From Serinus canaria (lineage: Eukaryota; Chordata; Aves; Passeriformes; Fringillidae): a stretch of DNA of 64,000 nt. Below the pieces are notes generated by a model. It was given only the letters and a program-made list of their open reading frames with translations. It did not search any database and had not been told where the DNA came from. A program made the translations under genes and the position numbers. The stretch covers positions 13,629,719 through 13,693,718 of the forward strand of contig NC_066323.1 of the NCBI RefSeq assembly GCF_022539315.1, given 5' to 3'. Below, piece after piece: positions 1-13,767 of this stretch; position 1 is the stretch's first letter; each line of letters opens with the position of its first letter.

Positions 1-3000
1 CTATAAAAGCAGCAGCACTACTGGCCTCTAATACTACAGTTTTAAACTTTTACTTGGGAAATCTTAGAAGACCTGCCAATGTAAACAGCAAATAAGCATA
101 ACAATTCTACAACAAAAACCAAAACCTAAATCTGTAAAATGCCTATATCATCAATCCCTCTGTGATAAAAGCCCCCCCTTTAGTTTTACAAGGGATATTC
201 ACCACAATGACACTACATGACATGGAACCACTTTTCTCTCCATTGCAGCTGGTACCATTTGTCCTTATTAAGCCCATTCATACAAAGAATGAATTCTGCT
301 CTTGTTTTCTCTGTGTTTTCAGGGCTGAGGGGTTGGTGCTGCAAAGTGCTGAATTACACTGACTGCTCCAAGGACACCCACAGCTCTGAATGAATGCACA
401 GCCACAGCCAGGATTAAAGGCAATTCCCATGTAAATGCTTGCAGCCACATTGTGATCCCTTGCTGGCAAGACAGCACACACTAAGTACATGATTAGTGCA
501 AGTACATAAGTCAGAGAATCTTATTTATGCAGATGGGATGAAAATATCACAATAGGATCCCCTTTCTCCCTGAGCAGTCAACAGAGATACTGGTAGCAAA
601 AATATTAATGTTTTTCTCCATTACCTAGGATACTTGAATTCAACATTTTCATTCTACATCAAGTTCTTAAACTGCAAAAATAAAAAAAACCTTAAGGTAA
701 ATACTCTGCATTTGCAGCAGACCAAAGAGCAATTAATTCTTCACATCTCCATTACACCTTCCTTTGAAAGGGCAAGTTTTAGAACTCTAAAGGAAATTAG
801 TTGAAATAAGCTATTTGAAACTGAGGGGAAATGAGTGAAGAAGGAATAAATAGAGCTTTTAAGGACATGGTGAAAGTGCCAGTTGATATCACACAGCATT
901 GTCTTTAAATTAAATAACATCCACACTCAATGCCAAAAAATACCTACTTGCTGTGCTATTCTTATCACACACCATAACTAAAAAGTTTATTGTATGGCAC
1001 TATGAGAATAGATTGCCCTGAGAAATTACAAAATTATATTACAAATGCACTTTTAGAAAGCATTTTTGATACAAATTCCACAATGCCTTTCCTTTTAGAT
1101 TTTTCTACATAAATAACAGCGCATTTATTGGATTTTTGTACCATGGTGCCAGAATTCCCTAACTGCTACTCAGGAAATAAGCCTCAAAGATTTGAATATC
1201 CCATCTTAAATAAATGTTTGGTTCCTGGCTTTGAAAAATATGATACTCAATCTGTGCTTTTAAAGAAAATGCTGTAGAGAATGTGTTGACATAAGTCTTC
1301 TCAATAAATTTTTCCTCTTCTAACAAGATTACCCACGTGTACTTTTCTGACAGGGACCAGAAACAGCAAATAACTCCCTTTACATTGCTCTACCATAATG
1401 CAACCTCAGAAAGAACAATAAATTAAAAAATCTGTTGCCAAAAATTGAGTTGTTTGTTTCTTGGCTCTCCCAGATGGAAAACACTTTTGTTAAATCATTG
1501 CAAGTGAAATTAGGCAGCTCGTTACTGAAGCCTAGTCATTCATTAGCATTTTAAATTCCTGCAAAGGGACAAAATACTTGAGTATCTGACTGTCTGAATA
1601 TTAACAGATAATGTTTTCTGTTTAAATGTAAATACATAAAATCTGTACTAGAAGTTGAAGAACAGTGGGTAGAATTTCTGCTTTTTCAAAAGTTCTTAGT
1701 GCTCACAATGTTCTCTTAATTATTATCTTTCCCCTCATCCTTTTTATTATTTCCACATCATACCTCTCTGGCCCAAAACTAGATATTTTTGTTTGCATTT
1801 GCCATAGGTCTTGGTATTGGCTATAAATTCATATATTTTTTCCAATGTACTGATTCAAAATGGACAGTCTTAACTGAATTTGTCCTATAGAGACTCAATA
1901 CAGTAGTTCAACATTACACTACAAATATATACACAAAGTTATATGGAGAAGACAGAATTATGGATGAAGGGATCAACTCTTAATAATAAAGTATAAGAAA
2001 CTATTGTCCTGGTCTAATAGCAGGAAATAAATGAGATTCAGTCAGCTGAATCTAATGCTAGATTTTCTCTGCCTAAATGAAGAATCCCACCAGAAGTGGG
2101 CAAGCATCCTAATGGATAATCTAAGGAGGAGAGCCCAATAATGAGTCTGCTCTCTGTGCAACTATCACACCAACTTTGGCAAAAGCTGATAGAAAGATTT
2201 CAAAAAACTTTCCCAGAATTCAACATCCTTGCCAGATCATCTAAATTACAGGTTTCAGTGACTTTGGCATCTGACACCTGAGGACAAGCTAAGCACTTAT
2301 TTTATATTACTCTCCACTTTATACTGCTAACTGGGGAAGGGAAAAAGCTTTCAACATCACAGCCATGTGTGGCTTTTGCTGATGAGGTACAAGCCAATAT
2401 GCTGTTACCAAGTCAATTTTGTGCTATTTTTGCTGCTTTTATTATGGGAGAGGATGTCCTACAAAAGAGAAGCAAAACACATCTCCAACCATTTCAGGCC
2501 TGTGAGGCAGGAACTGGCAGACAGAGCCTTTTGCTCTGTGTCCACTGCACCACTAAGTTTTAGAGGAATGGCTGGATACTGACCAGTCTCAAAAGGTACC
2601 AGAAGTTGATCAGTAAACACTCCCGTTTCTACAAATTGACTGAGATTTCTAGGAGTGAAAGTGTGAATTGCAACAAGGATGACATTCTGAGTTAAACAAA
2701 TATAATCCCTTCTTTCTTTCAACTTCTTAATTTCTCAGGCTTATGCTTGTAGCCTCTAAGATATGCTGCTTAAAAAAACAGATCACAGCAACAGCACAAA
2801 CTGTTATCACATTGCTAGCAGTCTCCTGGAAGCATGAAATTGCAGCAAAATGTACAGGCAATAACACCACGTATCACCTTCCTGCCCTGTGAGCAGTCTT
2901 CATTTCAAGAGCATTTTCAAAGCACCAATACCACAGTGCTAAGTACTAATAGCCCAGGCAGGCAGGCTCCCACCATGCTAATTAACTCACCTAGGGTTCT

Positions 3001-6000
3001 AGTTACAGCCCACATGCACAATTTCAAAGCTTTTCTCTCCCCTCCTACTCCTTTGTCTAATATTTTTCACTATAATCACACTCAGGAAGAAAATTATAAA
3101 ACCAAGAATGACAAGTGTGTCTTGCCTCAGCTAAAGCTATTCAGAAGCAATAAAAGGCAAGATCAAGAGACATAGATTTAGACAGGCTTTTGCCCTTGTA
3201 GCAACAGAAAAATAAGTTAGACTGTTGAAGGCCATTTGATGAGGAAAATGCATGGTTTCTGTTTTTCTGGTTGAGAATCCCAAGGATTTCCACAGCTCAT
3301 TTTCTGTAGAGGTCAAATCCAATCCCTGAAATTTCCTCCAAACATACAGCCTTTTTACAGCAGCCATACACCACAGTCAGCTGCTTCCTACTCATCTACA
3401 GAAGACTAATCACCCCGGGGTGCAGCTCAATATAAACGGCTGTAACAAGGACTTTGCACAGCAATAGTGATAAAAGCCATCCCCAAAGTGTCCACAACAA
3501 AGCCTGGGCTCAGATTTCCCTGGGGAAGCTCTTTAAGTAAGGCTTATGTACACATTGCTCACAGTTCATTTACAGTCTCTAATGTCATGTACAGCTTACC
3601 TCCCCACTCTGTCAGACACAGGTGTGCAAGTGGCCAACTTCATGAACCAGCCATGGCCCAGCTGAGATGGCCATGATACACAGCAAGGCATCAGAGAATG
3701 TCAGCAGGCTGCAAGCATCTGCCCTCCTTGTTCTTCAGCCCAGCCTTTTATCCCCTCCTGTTGCTGCACTGCCCCTGTGTGCCCTCTGCTCCCTTTGGTG
3801 GTTGGTCAGTGCCCCTGGGCACTCCATGGCTCATTGCTGTCAGTGCTGCTCACCTGCTCTCACAGCTGTGCCCACTGGGGATGAGGATCCCACGGCCCCA
3901 CCCCAATCACCACAAACTGTGTGCCTACATAGAAAGGGTATAACCCAGAAATGCACATTAATTTACTAATCAGCCTTCTGGAGCAGAGCAGAAGGCACAG
4001 CAGAAATCTTTACATTTTCAGGTATTATTTTTCCATTTTCAGTAAGAGGAAATTTTCAATTTCTGTAATGTAAGAGGAAGAACCCCATACAAATTCTTTG
4101 GTGACAAGAAACAGATACCCTAACTGCAAAAAAATCTTGAATTGAGAACTTAAATTACCCTTCAAGGAATAATTCAAAACTCAGGGCTAAAGAGCTACTT
4201 TAATTTCCCCCTGCTGCCTCTTTTTATTTCCTGCTTTCCTGCAACAAATAAAACACAACTGCACAGTTTAAAATGGTCAGAATCCATCACTCAAGAGAGA
4301 ATAAATTAAAAAAGTAGTCTCTCTTACCTCTGAGAAACATTTCCTTTTTACTGCTTTGGGTTTCCTCCAGAGGAAGGGGCAACTGACAGGTCTTTGGTGA
4401 TAGATACTGACTACAGGTCATGTGAACCAGCACAGGTAAATCCCAGATTTTCAACTTTCTGGTGCATCACAGAGTAACAGATCTATTGCACAACATCTGG
4501 AAAGTGAATTGGAAAATAATTCAATAATAATAACTTTGATCTCTTGCTTTAGTGTTTCAGGGAAAATTGCCAACAATGGAATGGCACTAATTATTACATA
4601 ATCAACATTAGTGAGTGAGCCTAATTTGTGTGAAAGATAGTGGGGCTGAAGGCAAAAGGAGGTAGTTTTAGTCAACCTCTAAATATGAACTTCAGGGAGC
4701 ACTTCATGCAAAAGCATTTGCCTTCCAGAATGCCAAGAGGCATCTCTCCTCTTTCATAACTTAAGTCCTGCACATCACTCCAGGCTGGCAAAAGACAAAT
4801 AAAGAAAAGTTCAAGATCACAGACTCCATTATGGGATTTTAAATACAGTGTAGAAACAAGGTGGCAGTGGAAACAGTGCACTCCAGCACATTTTTCTTCT
4901 AATACAGAAAAAATTACATAGAGATATTTTAATACCACATATTTCTACTTATGAAATATAGCATTTAGGGTGTTAATACTATTGCTAAAGTTCTGAAGAT
5001 CAAAATTCAGCTCATTAGCATGAATCCATTTTCATTCTGTGTGAAAGAGCATGAAATCTCATAAACCATTCATAAAGGACCCCTCTACATCCTCTTCCCA
5101 CAACTCCTTGGTATTCTTGAGTTCTTTTCCAGATTTTAGAATATACTACAGCTAAAGTCTCTGCTCATTAATTATCTCAGTTCAGTTCCCAGCTAAACTG
5201 ATCCATTACATTAGGAACCAAACACACTGAAATTATACAAATGTTTTCTTCTACTTAAATGGCAAAAAAGAAAGAGCCCACCTTAAATAAAAAGTATTTG
5301 TGGCTCTGTGTGTGCACACAGAGCTTTGTTTTTAGTAAAACTTTTCTCAGAGCAGTTTTACATTCAAATTCATGTGAATGTAGAAGAAACAAATCAATGA
5401 AGACTGACCTGAAGGCAAATTAAAGCAAAAAATTTAACAATTAGAATGGTTTTCCTATTTATGATCGCAAAATTATATTGGCCACAAAAATCCCAAGAAC
5501 ACCAAAATATCATTTAACTGAGTAATACATTTAGTACATAAAATATAAAATCATCACAGATTTTAAGATGGCAAAATATTGAAAACCCAAAAGCAAACTC
5601 TCCTATAGTCAAAAGGAATCAGTCCCCAAATAAAATTAACTAAAATGTTGCTATTTTCCTACAACTTTAATGAATTTCTGCATTTACTGTGCTGAACAGC
5701 TACTGTGCATTAATGCAACATAAGTAGAACTGGAAATGAAACTTTGAAACTTTTTTATCATAAAAAACATTATCTCAATTCTTTCTTTAGAGTCTAAAAA
5801 TTTTGTTTTACTCAGGGATGTTTTTACTTAAGTAAAATTAGAATCCTTATTTATGTGCTGTTCAAAGATTTGTTATTTTATTTAGTTAAATCACAGCAGC
5901 ACATAGTATTATATCATGTTCTTATCAAGATTCCACATGTTTTAAAGGAAGAGATGGTTAAAAAAATGAAACCAAGAAGGCAAAGAGATTCAGTGTCTTT

Positions 6001-6260
6001 TCTTCTCCATATCCAGTTTCAACAACAGAATTATTGTCCAGCTGGAGCAACTTTATGACTCAATACATTTCAAAACCACTTTCAGAACATAGAAAAATAG
6101 TATTATAAAAAATAATTCATCCTCAAGTTTAATTTCACATCTAGAACATCATGGAATATTTAATACTTGTCAAGTCAACTCTGCAAAGGTACCTTATACT
6201 GTTCAAATGTGGGAAAAATGGGAAACAAGGACATGTTTGCCCATCAGAGGGTACAGGACT
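1..6260. other. Unique AT-rich non-coding stretch
   Basis: No gene is supported here. Open frames are short (up to 113 codons), have no recognisable domains and are distributed as expected by chance. CpG is rare. The stretch holds a splice-acceptor-like tract at 296-322, a GC-richer patch at about 3650-3935, an octamer-type site (ATTAGCAT, 5014-5021) and a near-perfect palindrome at 5303-5324. I see no recognisable transposon, although old diverged copies could be missed by eye. Confidence 0.6.
5303..5324. repeat. Near-perfect palindrome with 10-bp arms
   Basis: GCTCTGTGTG (5303-5312) is followed after two bases (TG) by its exact reverse complement CACACAGAGC (5315-5324). The core is an alternating purine-pyrimidine GT/AC run, which could favour Z-DNA or cruciform formation. 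No gene is adjacent, and a chance origin from a short TG run is possible. Confidence 0.7.
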
Positions 6261-6271
6261 ATTTGTGTGTA

Positions 6272-6277
<6 letters not shown>

Positions 6278-6322
<45 letters not shown>
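6278..6322. repeat. (TG)n dinucleotide microsatellite
   Basis: An uninterrupted run of about 22 TG units, preceded from about 6264 by an imperfect TG/TA lead-in (GTGTGTATGTATATG). The 60-75 codon Val-Cys or Thr-His rich open frames across it are artefacts of the repeat. The length makes it likely to vary between individuals. Confidence 0.97.
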
Positions 6323-6324
<2 letters not shown>

Positions 6325-6935
6325 ATATCCTTCTAAAAGCAGTTTTAAAACCTTACAAAACCAAGCTCCAAAGAACCCCCCAGCCATGACTTAATTTGCT
6401 CCTCCCAGAGCTGCCCTCTGAGCACACCTGACACAAGGAGGCATTCTGCCCCTGCTCCCAGGACATGAGGAGACTCTGCAGCCTCAAAGGGCAGCACATC
6501 CAGCCTGGCACCCAGCAGACTCAAACCATTTTGATCAAATTGATATCAGCTGTTCTTATATTTGGAAAAAAATCTATGTTTTAGTGCCTTAGCAAGCATT
6601 AAATAAGCATTAAATCAACCTACTAAAAAGTAATCCTCTGTCCCATAGGCAAACAACATAATTCAAAATGTAAAATATGTGAGTCATAGAAATTCAACTT
6701 GAAGATTCTGTAATTCTTCTCCAGACAAGCTTGTTTCCTCAAGAGAACAAGTGCCCTGAAATCCTGGCACAGAGGAGCACTTCAGCTAGCAATGAATCCT
6801 CAGCATAATATTAAAACCAACCACATGACACAAACCTAAGACATACACAATAACATCATTTTATATACACATAAATTCCATAAGAATCCTCTTTACATTT
6901 TTTGGTTAAACCAAACGGTACTTTCACATTCCTTC

Positions 6936-6954
6936 TTTTTTTTTTTTTTTTTTT
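6936..6954. repeat. Poly-T homopolymer (19 bp)
   Basis: Nineteen consecutive T, followed after CC by another six T. It could be a simple mononucleotide repeat or the reverse-complemented tail of a retroposed sequence. No flanking target-site duplication was found by eye. Confidence 0.9.
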
Positions 6955-9142
6955 CCTTTTTTCTAGCTGAAGGACATTTAAACAGATTCTGGCAGAGTTT
7001 CACCCCCAGAAAGGCTCATTCTAGCAGAGGCACCAAGCCTGTTGTAGGACAGGATGGAATCAAAGCACTGATGTTCTTTTCTCCCATGGCTGGAGCCTTC
7101 ATGGGGACAAGTGGTGGAGCAGGGCTGCCCACAATCCCCTGATCAGCTGGGATCCCACCTGCTCCCACAATCCCCTTCAGCAGCCTCTGGACTTTGCAAA
7201 ATCAGTGTGTGGGAGATTAGGAACACTGGGTTTCTGTTTCAGGAGGGGTGAAAATGGTTATTTTCAGAATGAAGTCATACTGATGTATAACCAGCTAGTA
7301 AAGATAATACCACTGACCTCTGCTCTGTTCAAGGGCTCATAAATAATTAAAACATAAAATCTTTGTCACTGGCTGGTTAAACACAGGCATCTAAATCCCA
7401 TTTAGGCTCCCAGATAAGAAGCTTGATTTTAAGAGGCATCTGTTTACTTCCTTTCACAGTACTTTTCACTGACCTCTCATTTACATGCATTTCCTCACCT
7501 TAAGAATTGTTTTCTTTTAAATCAGTGATTTACAGGAGCACCTTTCTGTGCATTAAAGTGTCTACTCTTATTAGCAAAAATAAAAGGGGATTGTAAGTCA
7601 CAGCTACTGAAACAGTGTATCAAAAAATCACAACTGAGGAAAAACAAACCAAAAAAACCACAGTTTCTCAAGATCACTGTACACCTAAAACTACTTCCAC
7701 AAATGGAATTTATCAAAAGGTCAGACTTAAAAAGCAGCAATTCATAAATACTAATTACCACCTTGCCAGTGATTGCATGATAACATTTACTGGTGCATAA
7801 TTGAATAGCAGAATTTAAAAAACAGAGAGCGTGGGTAGATTTAATAATTAATTCCTCCCACACTAATCAGTTTCTGACTATTTCTTATAATAAGCACGAT
7901 TCAATATTCTTGGTTCCTTTTTCTTTTATTTTTTCTTTGTGAGTAACAAACTATGAGTCTGTCTAAAACTAAAGGGAAGGGGAACCTATGCAAGAAACAG
8001 TAAATAAAATTTTTAATGGTTTTTGATTTCTAAATATTTTAATCATATCTCAGTTATTGCTTCATTGCTGAATATTACTATGATTTTTTTGTTTTACAAA
8101 ACATTAGTTCTTTTAAATTATCCCATTAGAATTAGATCACCTTCCCTCAAGCCTTCTTCCTAAACTGCACATCTGTAATCGAGTGCATTTATTTATGTGT
8201 GCTATTATACACATAATTTAACAGCCATCATCCTCTATCCCCCCTATCCCAACAGCTGGGTTGTGGTTAAGGACAGCTCATCTCCTCCTGCTCAGGTCTG
8301 AGCAGACAGAAATCTCTGTGCTGATCCCAGGGCTGGGTCTGTCAGGCTGTAATGATCTGGATTTCAGCACTGATTCACAGGCACCCACAGTGAGCTCACT
8401 CATGCTTTTACTGTGCAAGGGATAAACAGGGCTAAAAGCACAAGGGCATCTGCCAGAAACATGGCAGGAGATGGTGCTTAAAATCACACATGGGTCTAGT
8501 GACTTGGGGGATTGTGAGCACAACATACCACAGTAACTGCTGGCTCTAGGGGAAGTGCCAAAATTCTCCTAAATCAAATATAATCATTTTATTTTTTCAA
8601 ATTTAAGTTTCTCTACTGGACAGAAATCAGTCTCTGAGGAAGGACTTTTTCTGCCAGCAACTTCAAAGTGCTCTTTTTTTTTTAATTGCCTCACAGTGAT
8701 TACCTTGAATACATTGATCAAAGAATCCCTAGAAATATTCCTCAACACCAAGTAACACAACGATGAAAAACTACCTATTCATCATCAATACAGAGCAGAG
8801 AAAAAGCAGCTCTTCCCATTGCACTGAAACCATTAGGGGAAAAAAGAATTTTTCATGTGGGACTGGGAAATGAAGTAAGACTGCACACTGAGACAGCACA
8901 CAGCCCTCAGAGCAGCTCCAGTGTCCTGCTAAGGCCCTTTGTCCAAGATCTGCCAGGGAAGATGTTCACCACAGCAGGAAGGAGACAGATATCTGGGTCA
9001 GTGCCTCAGGTCCCCCCTGACACAGCCTTCAGCAGAGGGGCAGAGATGTGCTGTGGCAGGGGGATGAGCAGCACAGCCTGCACTTGGTAATCCCAGCCCT
9101 TAGCCCAAGGTGCCCTTTACCACCTAAGGCAGGGTTTGGGTT

Positions 9143-9290
9143 CTGCCTAGGGCTAGGGGGTTTTAAAGCAGAAAGCCCAGAGCTCCAGGCACACTGCAGC
9201 TGCAAAGGGCACACCAAGGAGAACACAAAACTGCCACAACACCGCTTCCTCCATGGCTTCCTCCTCTGAGCCAGCCCTAGCCCAAGGCAG
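9143..9290. repeat. Imperfect inverted repeat, 15/16 match
   Basis: CTGCCTAGGGCTAGGG (9143-9158) and CCCTAGCCCAAGGCAG (9275-9290) are reverse complements except for one base, with a 116-bp spacer. A related direct copy lies at about 9093-9124 (CCCAGCCCTTAGCCCAAGG). The patch is GC-richer than its surroundings. The open frames on both strands here look spurious. Confidence 0.6.
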
Positions 9291-10118
9291 CCTTTACAGC
9301 CAAAGTCATTGCTTGACCTAGCAGCACATTCCAGCTGCTCAGTTCCTCCATCCAGGCCTATTTCCTCCATGCAATCCTCCTATTAACACCAAAGCTTGCT
9401 GGCTGTGGTGAATGTGCTGCTCTGTAGTGGTTGGTTGGGTTTTTTCCCATTATTTCAGCAGATGTGAATCCCATCAAACCACAGCTTCACCAAAACAATT
9501 TAGGCGACTACATAAGCCCATGGAAACCTCTCCAGAATTAGTTTGCAACTTCTATTTGACTACAGGAAGGAGAAACTAACCAAGTTTGACATGACAAGGA
9601 GCAAGCTGAGTGACCCTGAAATGGGTCGCAGTACCACAGGCAATCCAAGGTCCTCACCACACCCTAACTAAAGGTAAGATACTCAACTCACATTCAAACC
9701 ACCTGCACCAGATCCACTTTCTACTGGGCCATGATCACTACTTTAAAAGTTCATCAGGAACAGAAGGGGAACTGCAGCAGGTAAAAGCACAAAGATGTTC
9801 AACCAAGCAAGTGAGGGGGAACAGCAGTACAGTTATTAATATTTCACTCTTCCATGAAGAAATGTCACAGTGACTTTTCCTGGTAATTCACAAAATCATT
9901 TGAGATCTTTAGTAGAAGAAATTCACCTATGTAGAATTCTGCTGAAGTGAGAAAGCAATATGGGAAAATTTGGTTTGCTATTTTATGTGTTTGCTAAAAA
10001 TAGGTTAGAGAGCTATATTTTAATGTCTGTACCATGATGGCAACAATTAAGATTTACAGAATGGAAAAAAGCACATAACTACTTTTTGGTTTTATCAAAG
10101 CTCCCACAATTTCTACAA

Positions 10119-10162
10119 ATTGGCTAGTACTTATTTCAAAATTGGCTAGTACTTATTTCAAA
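10119..10162. repeat. Exact 22-bp tandem duplication
   Basis: Two identical back-to-back 22-bp units at 10119-10140 and 10141-10162, each beginning ATTGGCTAGT and ending TTCAAA. Perfect identity suggests a recent slippage or repair event, or an assembly duplication. The flanks are unique AT-rich sequence. Confidence 0.95.
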
Positions 10163-13100
10163 ATCTCTCTCCCATCCCCTAGAAACACATTATCTTTTCT
10201 GAATTTCTTCAATCCTGCACTGCTGTTTGAAAAGAAATAATGTACCAAAATACTCAGGCTTAAGAAGATTGAATTTTGTGTAGTTTGCTACAAAAATTTC
10301 TACCAGAATTTGAGTTAAAAATCACTGTTCCTTTGTCCAGCAGATAAGCCCTCAAACATTTCCCAGCCCAAATATACCTTTCTCCTTAGGAATGCATGAA
10401 AGATCATTGTAGGGAATATGGCAGACAGAAGCAAAAGAGTATCTGTATGCTGCCAATGATTAAGCAAACTGTTTTCAAACTCAAATGGATGAGGGGGCCT
10501 ATTTAATATTGGGACTGCTTTCTGACAGTCTTAATTTACACATCAAAAGAGAAATACACTCTAAGATTTTGTCACCGTAATGGTTTTGCTATTACATTAA
10601 CTAGCAATTACTACACAATGCCATGCAAGCTGACTAGGCTTTAAATGCCAAGTCCCAATTCTGAAACCTCCTTAGGCTGTTATTTCAATGTCTTCTACAC
10701 TTTGAAGGGAGAAAATTATAAAGGTTACAAATGCATGGATTAATAATGGCTAAAAATGGCTACAAACACAGTTTTCTAGTCTCTGTGCAGAGAGGCAGAA
10801 AAATATCAGTTGTGGTTTACCCTTTGCTCTGTTCGAGCCAGTATTTGAAATGTAAAGCACAGTGGTGGAAGCTGTAGACGTGCTCTCTTCCTCTTCTCCC
10901 CCTGGGAAAGTGCTGGGCTACCCTGGGCCAACTAATTTTTGCATTTGAGCACCATTACAACAGCACATTGCACAGGAGGAATGTCCCTGGTTGTGTCAAG
11001 TTGTAAAGCATTTTCTTTTCTTTTTTTTTCATTTTTGTCTCTCACAGCTATGAGGTATTACTAACCTAAACCCTGTATACATTTTGTTTGTGTTCCACAG
11101 TAACCACAGTTATGAACTGGCCAACTGCAAACATTCAACTCTGATCTGCTGATTGTTTTATCCAAAGGTTCTGGCACAGATGGATCTCCTTCCTATACTT
11201 TGATTTGTCCTTTCCACTCTCTGGTTCAGCTCTCCCACTGAACACCTCCTGAGTATTTAACTAATACATCACTAGGCAGACCCTCATCTGGTACAAATCA
11301 GAGGTTCACTGTAATAGAAATATGTCTATTTATGAAATAAACAGACTATGTCTCTGTTGAGGAAAGCAATAAGCATTTGGCCATGGCCTTCTCTGCAGTA
11401 GCATTTGATGCCTGATATCTTTCCTTGCAATCACCTCATTTTCTGTTCTGCAGTTGTTCAAGTTCTTTTTATTGTGAAGCCAGTGTCACCTGCTAAGGTG
11501 CATGAGCCAAATTCTTCAACACAATAACAGAGGCCTCCTAAAATAGAGACAACACTTACAGTGGTGCAGCCAGGTCACACAGCTTCCTAATTAATCCTTC
11601 AAACAAAATTTCAAAGGGTTGACATTGGTTTTGGTGAATGCCTTTTCCAGGCTACTTGATGAAATCAAGTTGCTTGCAGCAACTTTGAAACAGAAAAGAG
11701 TAAAATAGGTAATTAGTACAATAAATACTAATAGATAAAATAGAGACTCAAGGACTTCATGTACTTTTTACGTATTGCAGTTAGTCGTGTTTCCTAACCA
11801 ATAGAACTTCCCCTACAGTTTTTGTCCATAATCCCTTACATTTCCTCCCCCACAATTCTGGTATCATTAGATTTTCCCACCCATCTCACAAAATTACAAT
11901 TATTTGACCAAACCCAGAGCCACTGGGAAGAGTGACTGGATCAGAACCCTTGGTTCTGCGGCAGTTCCTGTCAGGCAGGGCTGGGAGCACTGGGCACTTG
12001 CAAATGGCCCTTAACCCTTTAAGTGCTCCTTGATGCTCCTCAAAAGGCCCCTTGATGGCTTCCCCACACTTCTTGTTGCCATTAATATTCAAATTCACTG
12101 TGCTGAAAATATGGCCTGTAAGTAGGGAAAGATTTGAGTAATCAAAATACATCCAGCCCAGTTTTCTGTCGAGAAAAGGTGGGAAGGAAACCAGGCTAGC
12201 AAATGAACATGTTCCATACACAGACATCTGGGGGCCTCTGTTGAATTCACTGTACAAGGCAGCTTTAGTCTCCCTTTTTGAGAATCCCTGACAAAACACT
12301 TCCATTTGCTCTCTACAATGCAAGGGTCCAGCTGCTATTTCTAGAATCAGGTAACAGACATTTTACTCCCTCTTGACACCCCACACTGGGAATTCACCAG
12401 CCAGTTAAGCAAAGGACACATTTGTAAACATACAGATTGCTTCCCTAATCTCAAAGCTTTCTGTGCTGTAATTATTCTCCTCTTTAGCATCAGTATAAGC
12501 AATGTTATGTGACATTATTTACCTCAACACATGGCTTCAAGAGTCCCTTTATTAGCCAGCAAGACCAAATGACCCTTCTGAACAAGAGAATTAACAGTTC
12601 CTTCTTGCTATCAATAACTGGATTTTTTTCCAAATATTTGTTGACTACATTATTTTTTTCTCTTCCTGGAAACTGGGGAAAAAAAAGTCAGGGACAGTTA
12701 ATTGTTTCTTTAAACTGACTATAGAAGAATTCTTGTAAGGCAATAGAACATTTCCCTTCATTTTTAGCTACTAAAAACTTGGCTTTTTCTAAAAAAAGAG
12801 ATGGTGTATCCATAAAAGGATCTCAGAACTATACAGATAACCATCTGCTTTTGGATTTGCCACTCAGTGACTACAGATAGATATTTAAAAATTACACAAA
12901 GCAAGCTGGAAAAAGTTAAGCATTTTACTAGGAGATCAAATTACTTATTTACATTGTCTTTCACCTTAACCTCTAATCCTACACAAGCAATCTGCTTAGC
13001 CTAATGGTGCTATTCAACTGGGTCTTAATTTTCTTTAATTATTCATTTCCTGTAAACAAACATTCCAGGCATCTATCAAGTCCACAAACATGAAGCAGAA

Positions 13101-13743
13101 AAGAGTTCACTAATTCATTTTATACCAGCTGAAAGTTTCTTCTACTCCTCCATTAGTGTCACTGTGCTGCCAGAATCTGATGTTCAGAAAGCAAACCAGA
13201 TGCCCAATTTAGTAAAAAATTCAACAAAAACTGCCACACCTTACCAAAATAAGTTGTATTTATGAGCAGCTCTCACTAAAGCTACTGAGAGGTTCAAGGC
13301 ACTTCAGTGCTGCTGGTCCTCCTCCTGCAGGGGCCTCAGGGTGCTGAGCCAGCTGTGCACCCACACCTTCCTTTGTGCCCTGGCCTTGGTGACAGGGCTG
13401 CAGTCACAGCTGCAAAGCACCAGCCAAGTCACAAATAAATCTGCTCCTGCTGATGGGCTCTCTGATGCTTTGGTAGGAGGAAAAAATAAAAAAGCAGTGA
13501 CAAAAGCAAAGAGAGAGATATCTTCATTCTGAAGCAGACAATGGGAGTGTGAACACTAGAGGTGCTAAGCACTGCATGAAATACAACCATGTGGTATCTG
13601 CAGGCATGGATCATGAGCAGATGAGATTTAGGAATTCAGTCTTCTGCATTAATTCTCTTCATTATTTTTCTTTTAAAAGCTGTAGATTCTCATATTTATG
13701 ATTTCATTGTGCTTTAATTCACTTATGCTTTAATAAGTGGAAA
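10163..13743. other. Unique AT-rich non-coding stretch
   Basis: No gene is supported. The 145-codon minus-strand open frame at 11886-12323 shows no domain, signal peptide or composition typical of a protein. A long pyrimidine tract ending in CAG at 11011-11047 resembles a splice acceptor, and a second acceptor-like site with an upstream TACTAAC branch-point-like motif ends at 11100. No convincing exon follows either. Confidence 0.55.
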
Positions 13744-13767
13744 GGGTTTTGGGGGTTGGGAGTGGGG
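13744..13767 (+). other. Canonical G-quadruplex motif (plus strand)
   Basis: Four G-runs with short loops: GGG-TTTT-GGGGG-TT-GGG-AGT-GGGG. This fits the usual G3+N1-7 rule. It sits alone in AT-rich DNA with no gene or promoter beside it, so any role is unknown. Confidence 0.85.

Larger units (their letters stand above)
6330..10118. other. Non-coding stretch with a poly-T tract and a GC-richer patch
   Basis: No gene is supported. A poly-T tract lies at 6936-6954. The sequence to its right (about 6965-7200) is somewhat GC-richer, so the tract could be the tail of an old minus-strand retroposed copy, but I recognise no parent gene. At 8980-9330 there is a GC-richer patch with an imperfect inverted repeat. 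The rest is unique AT-rich sequence. Confidence 0.55.

Noticed and set aside
3650..3935. Possible second LTR fragment (CCTTTTATCCCCTCCTG, GCACTGCCCCTGTG)
   Set aside because: The wording resembles some avian LTRs, but no TG start, CA end or ordered block match was found, so it could simply be a GC-richer patch.
6141..6394. Val-Cys or Thr-His repeat open frames
   Set aside because: They are translations of the TG microsatellite.
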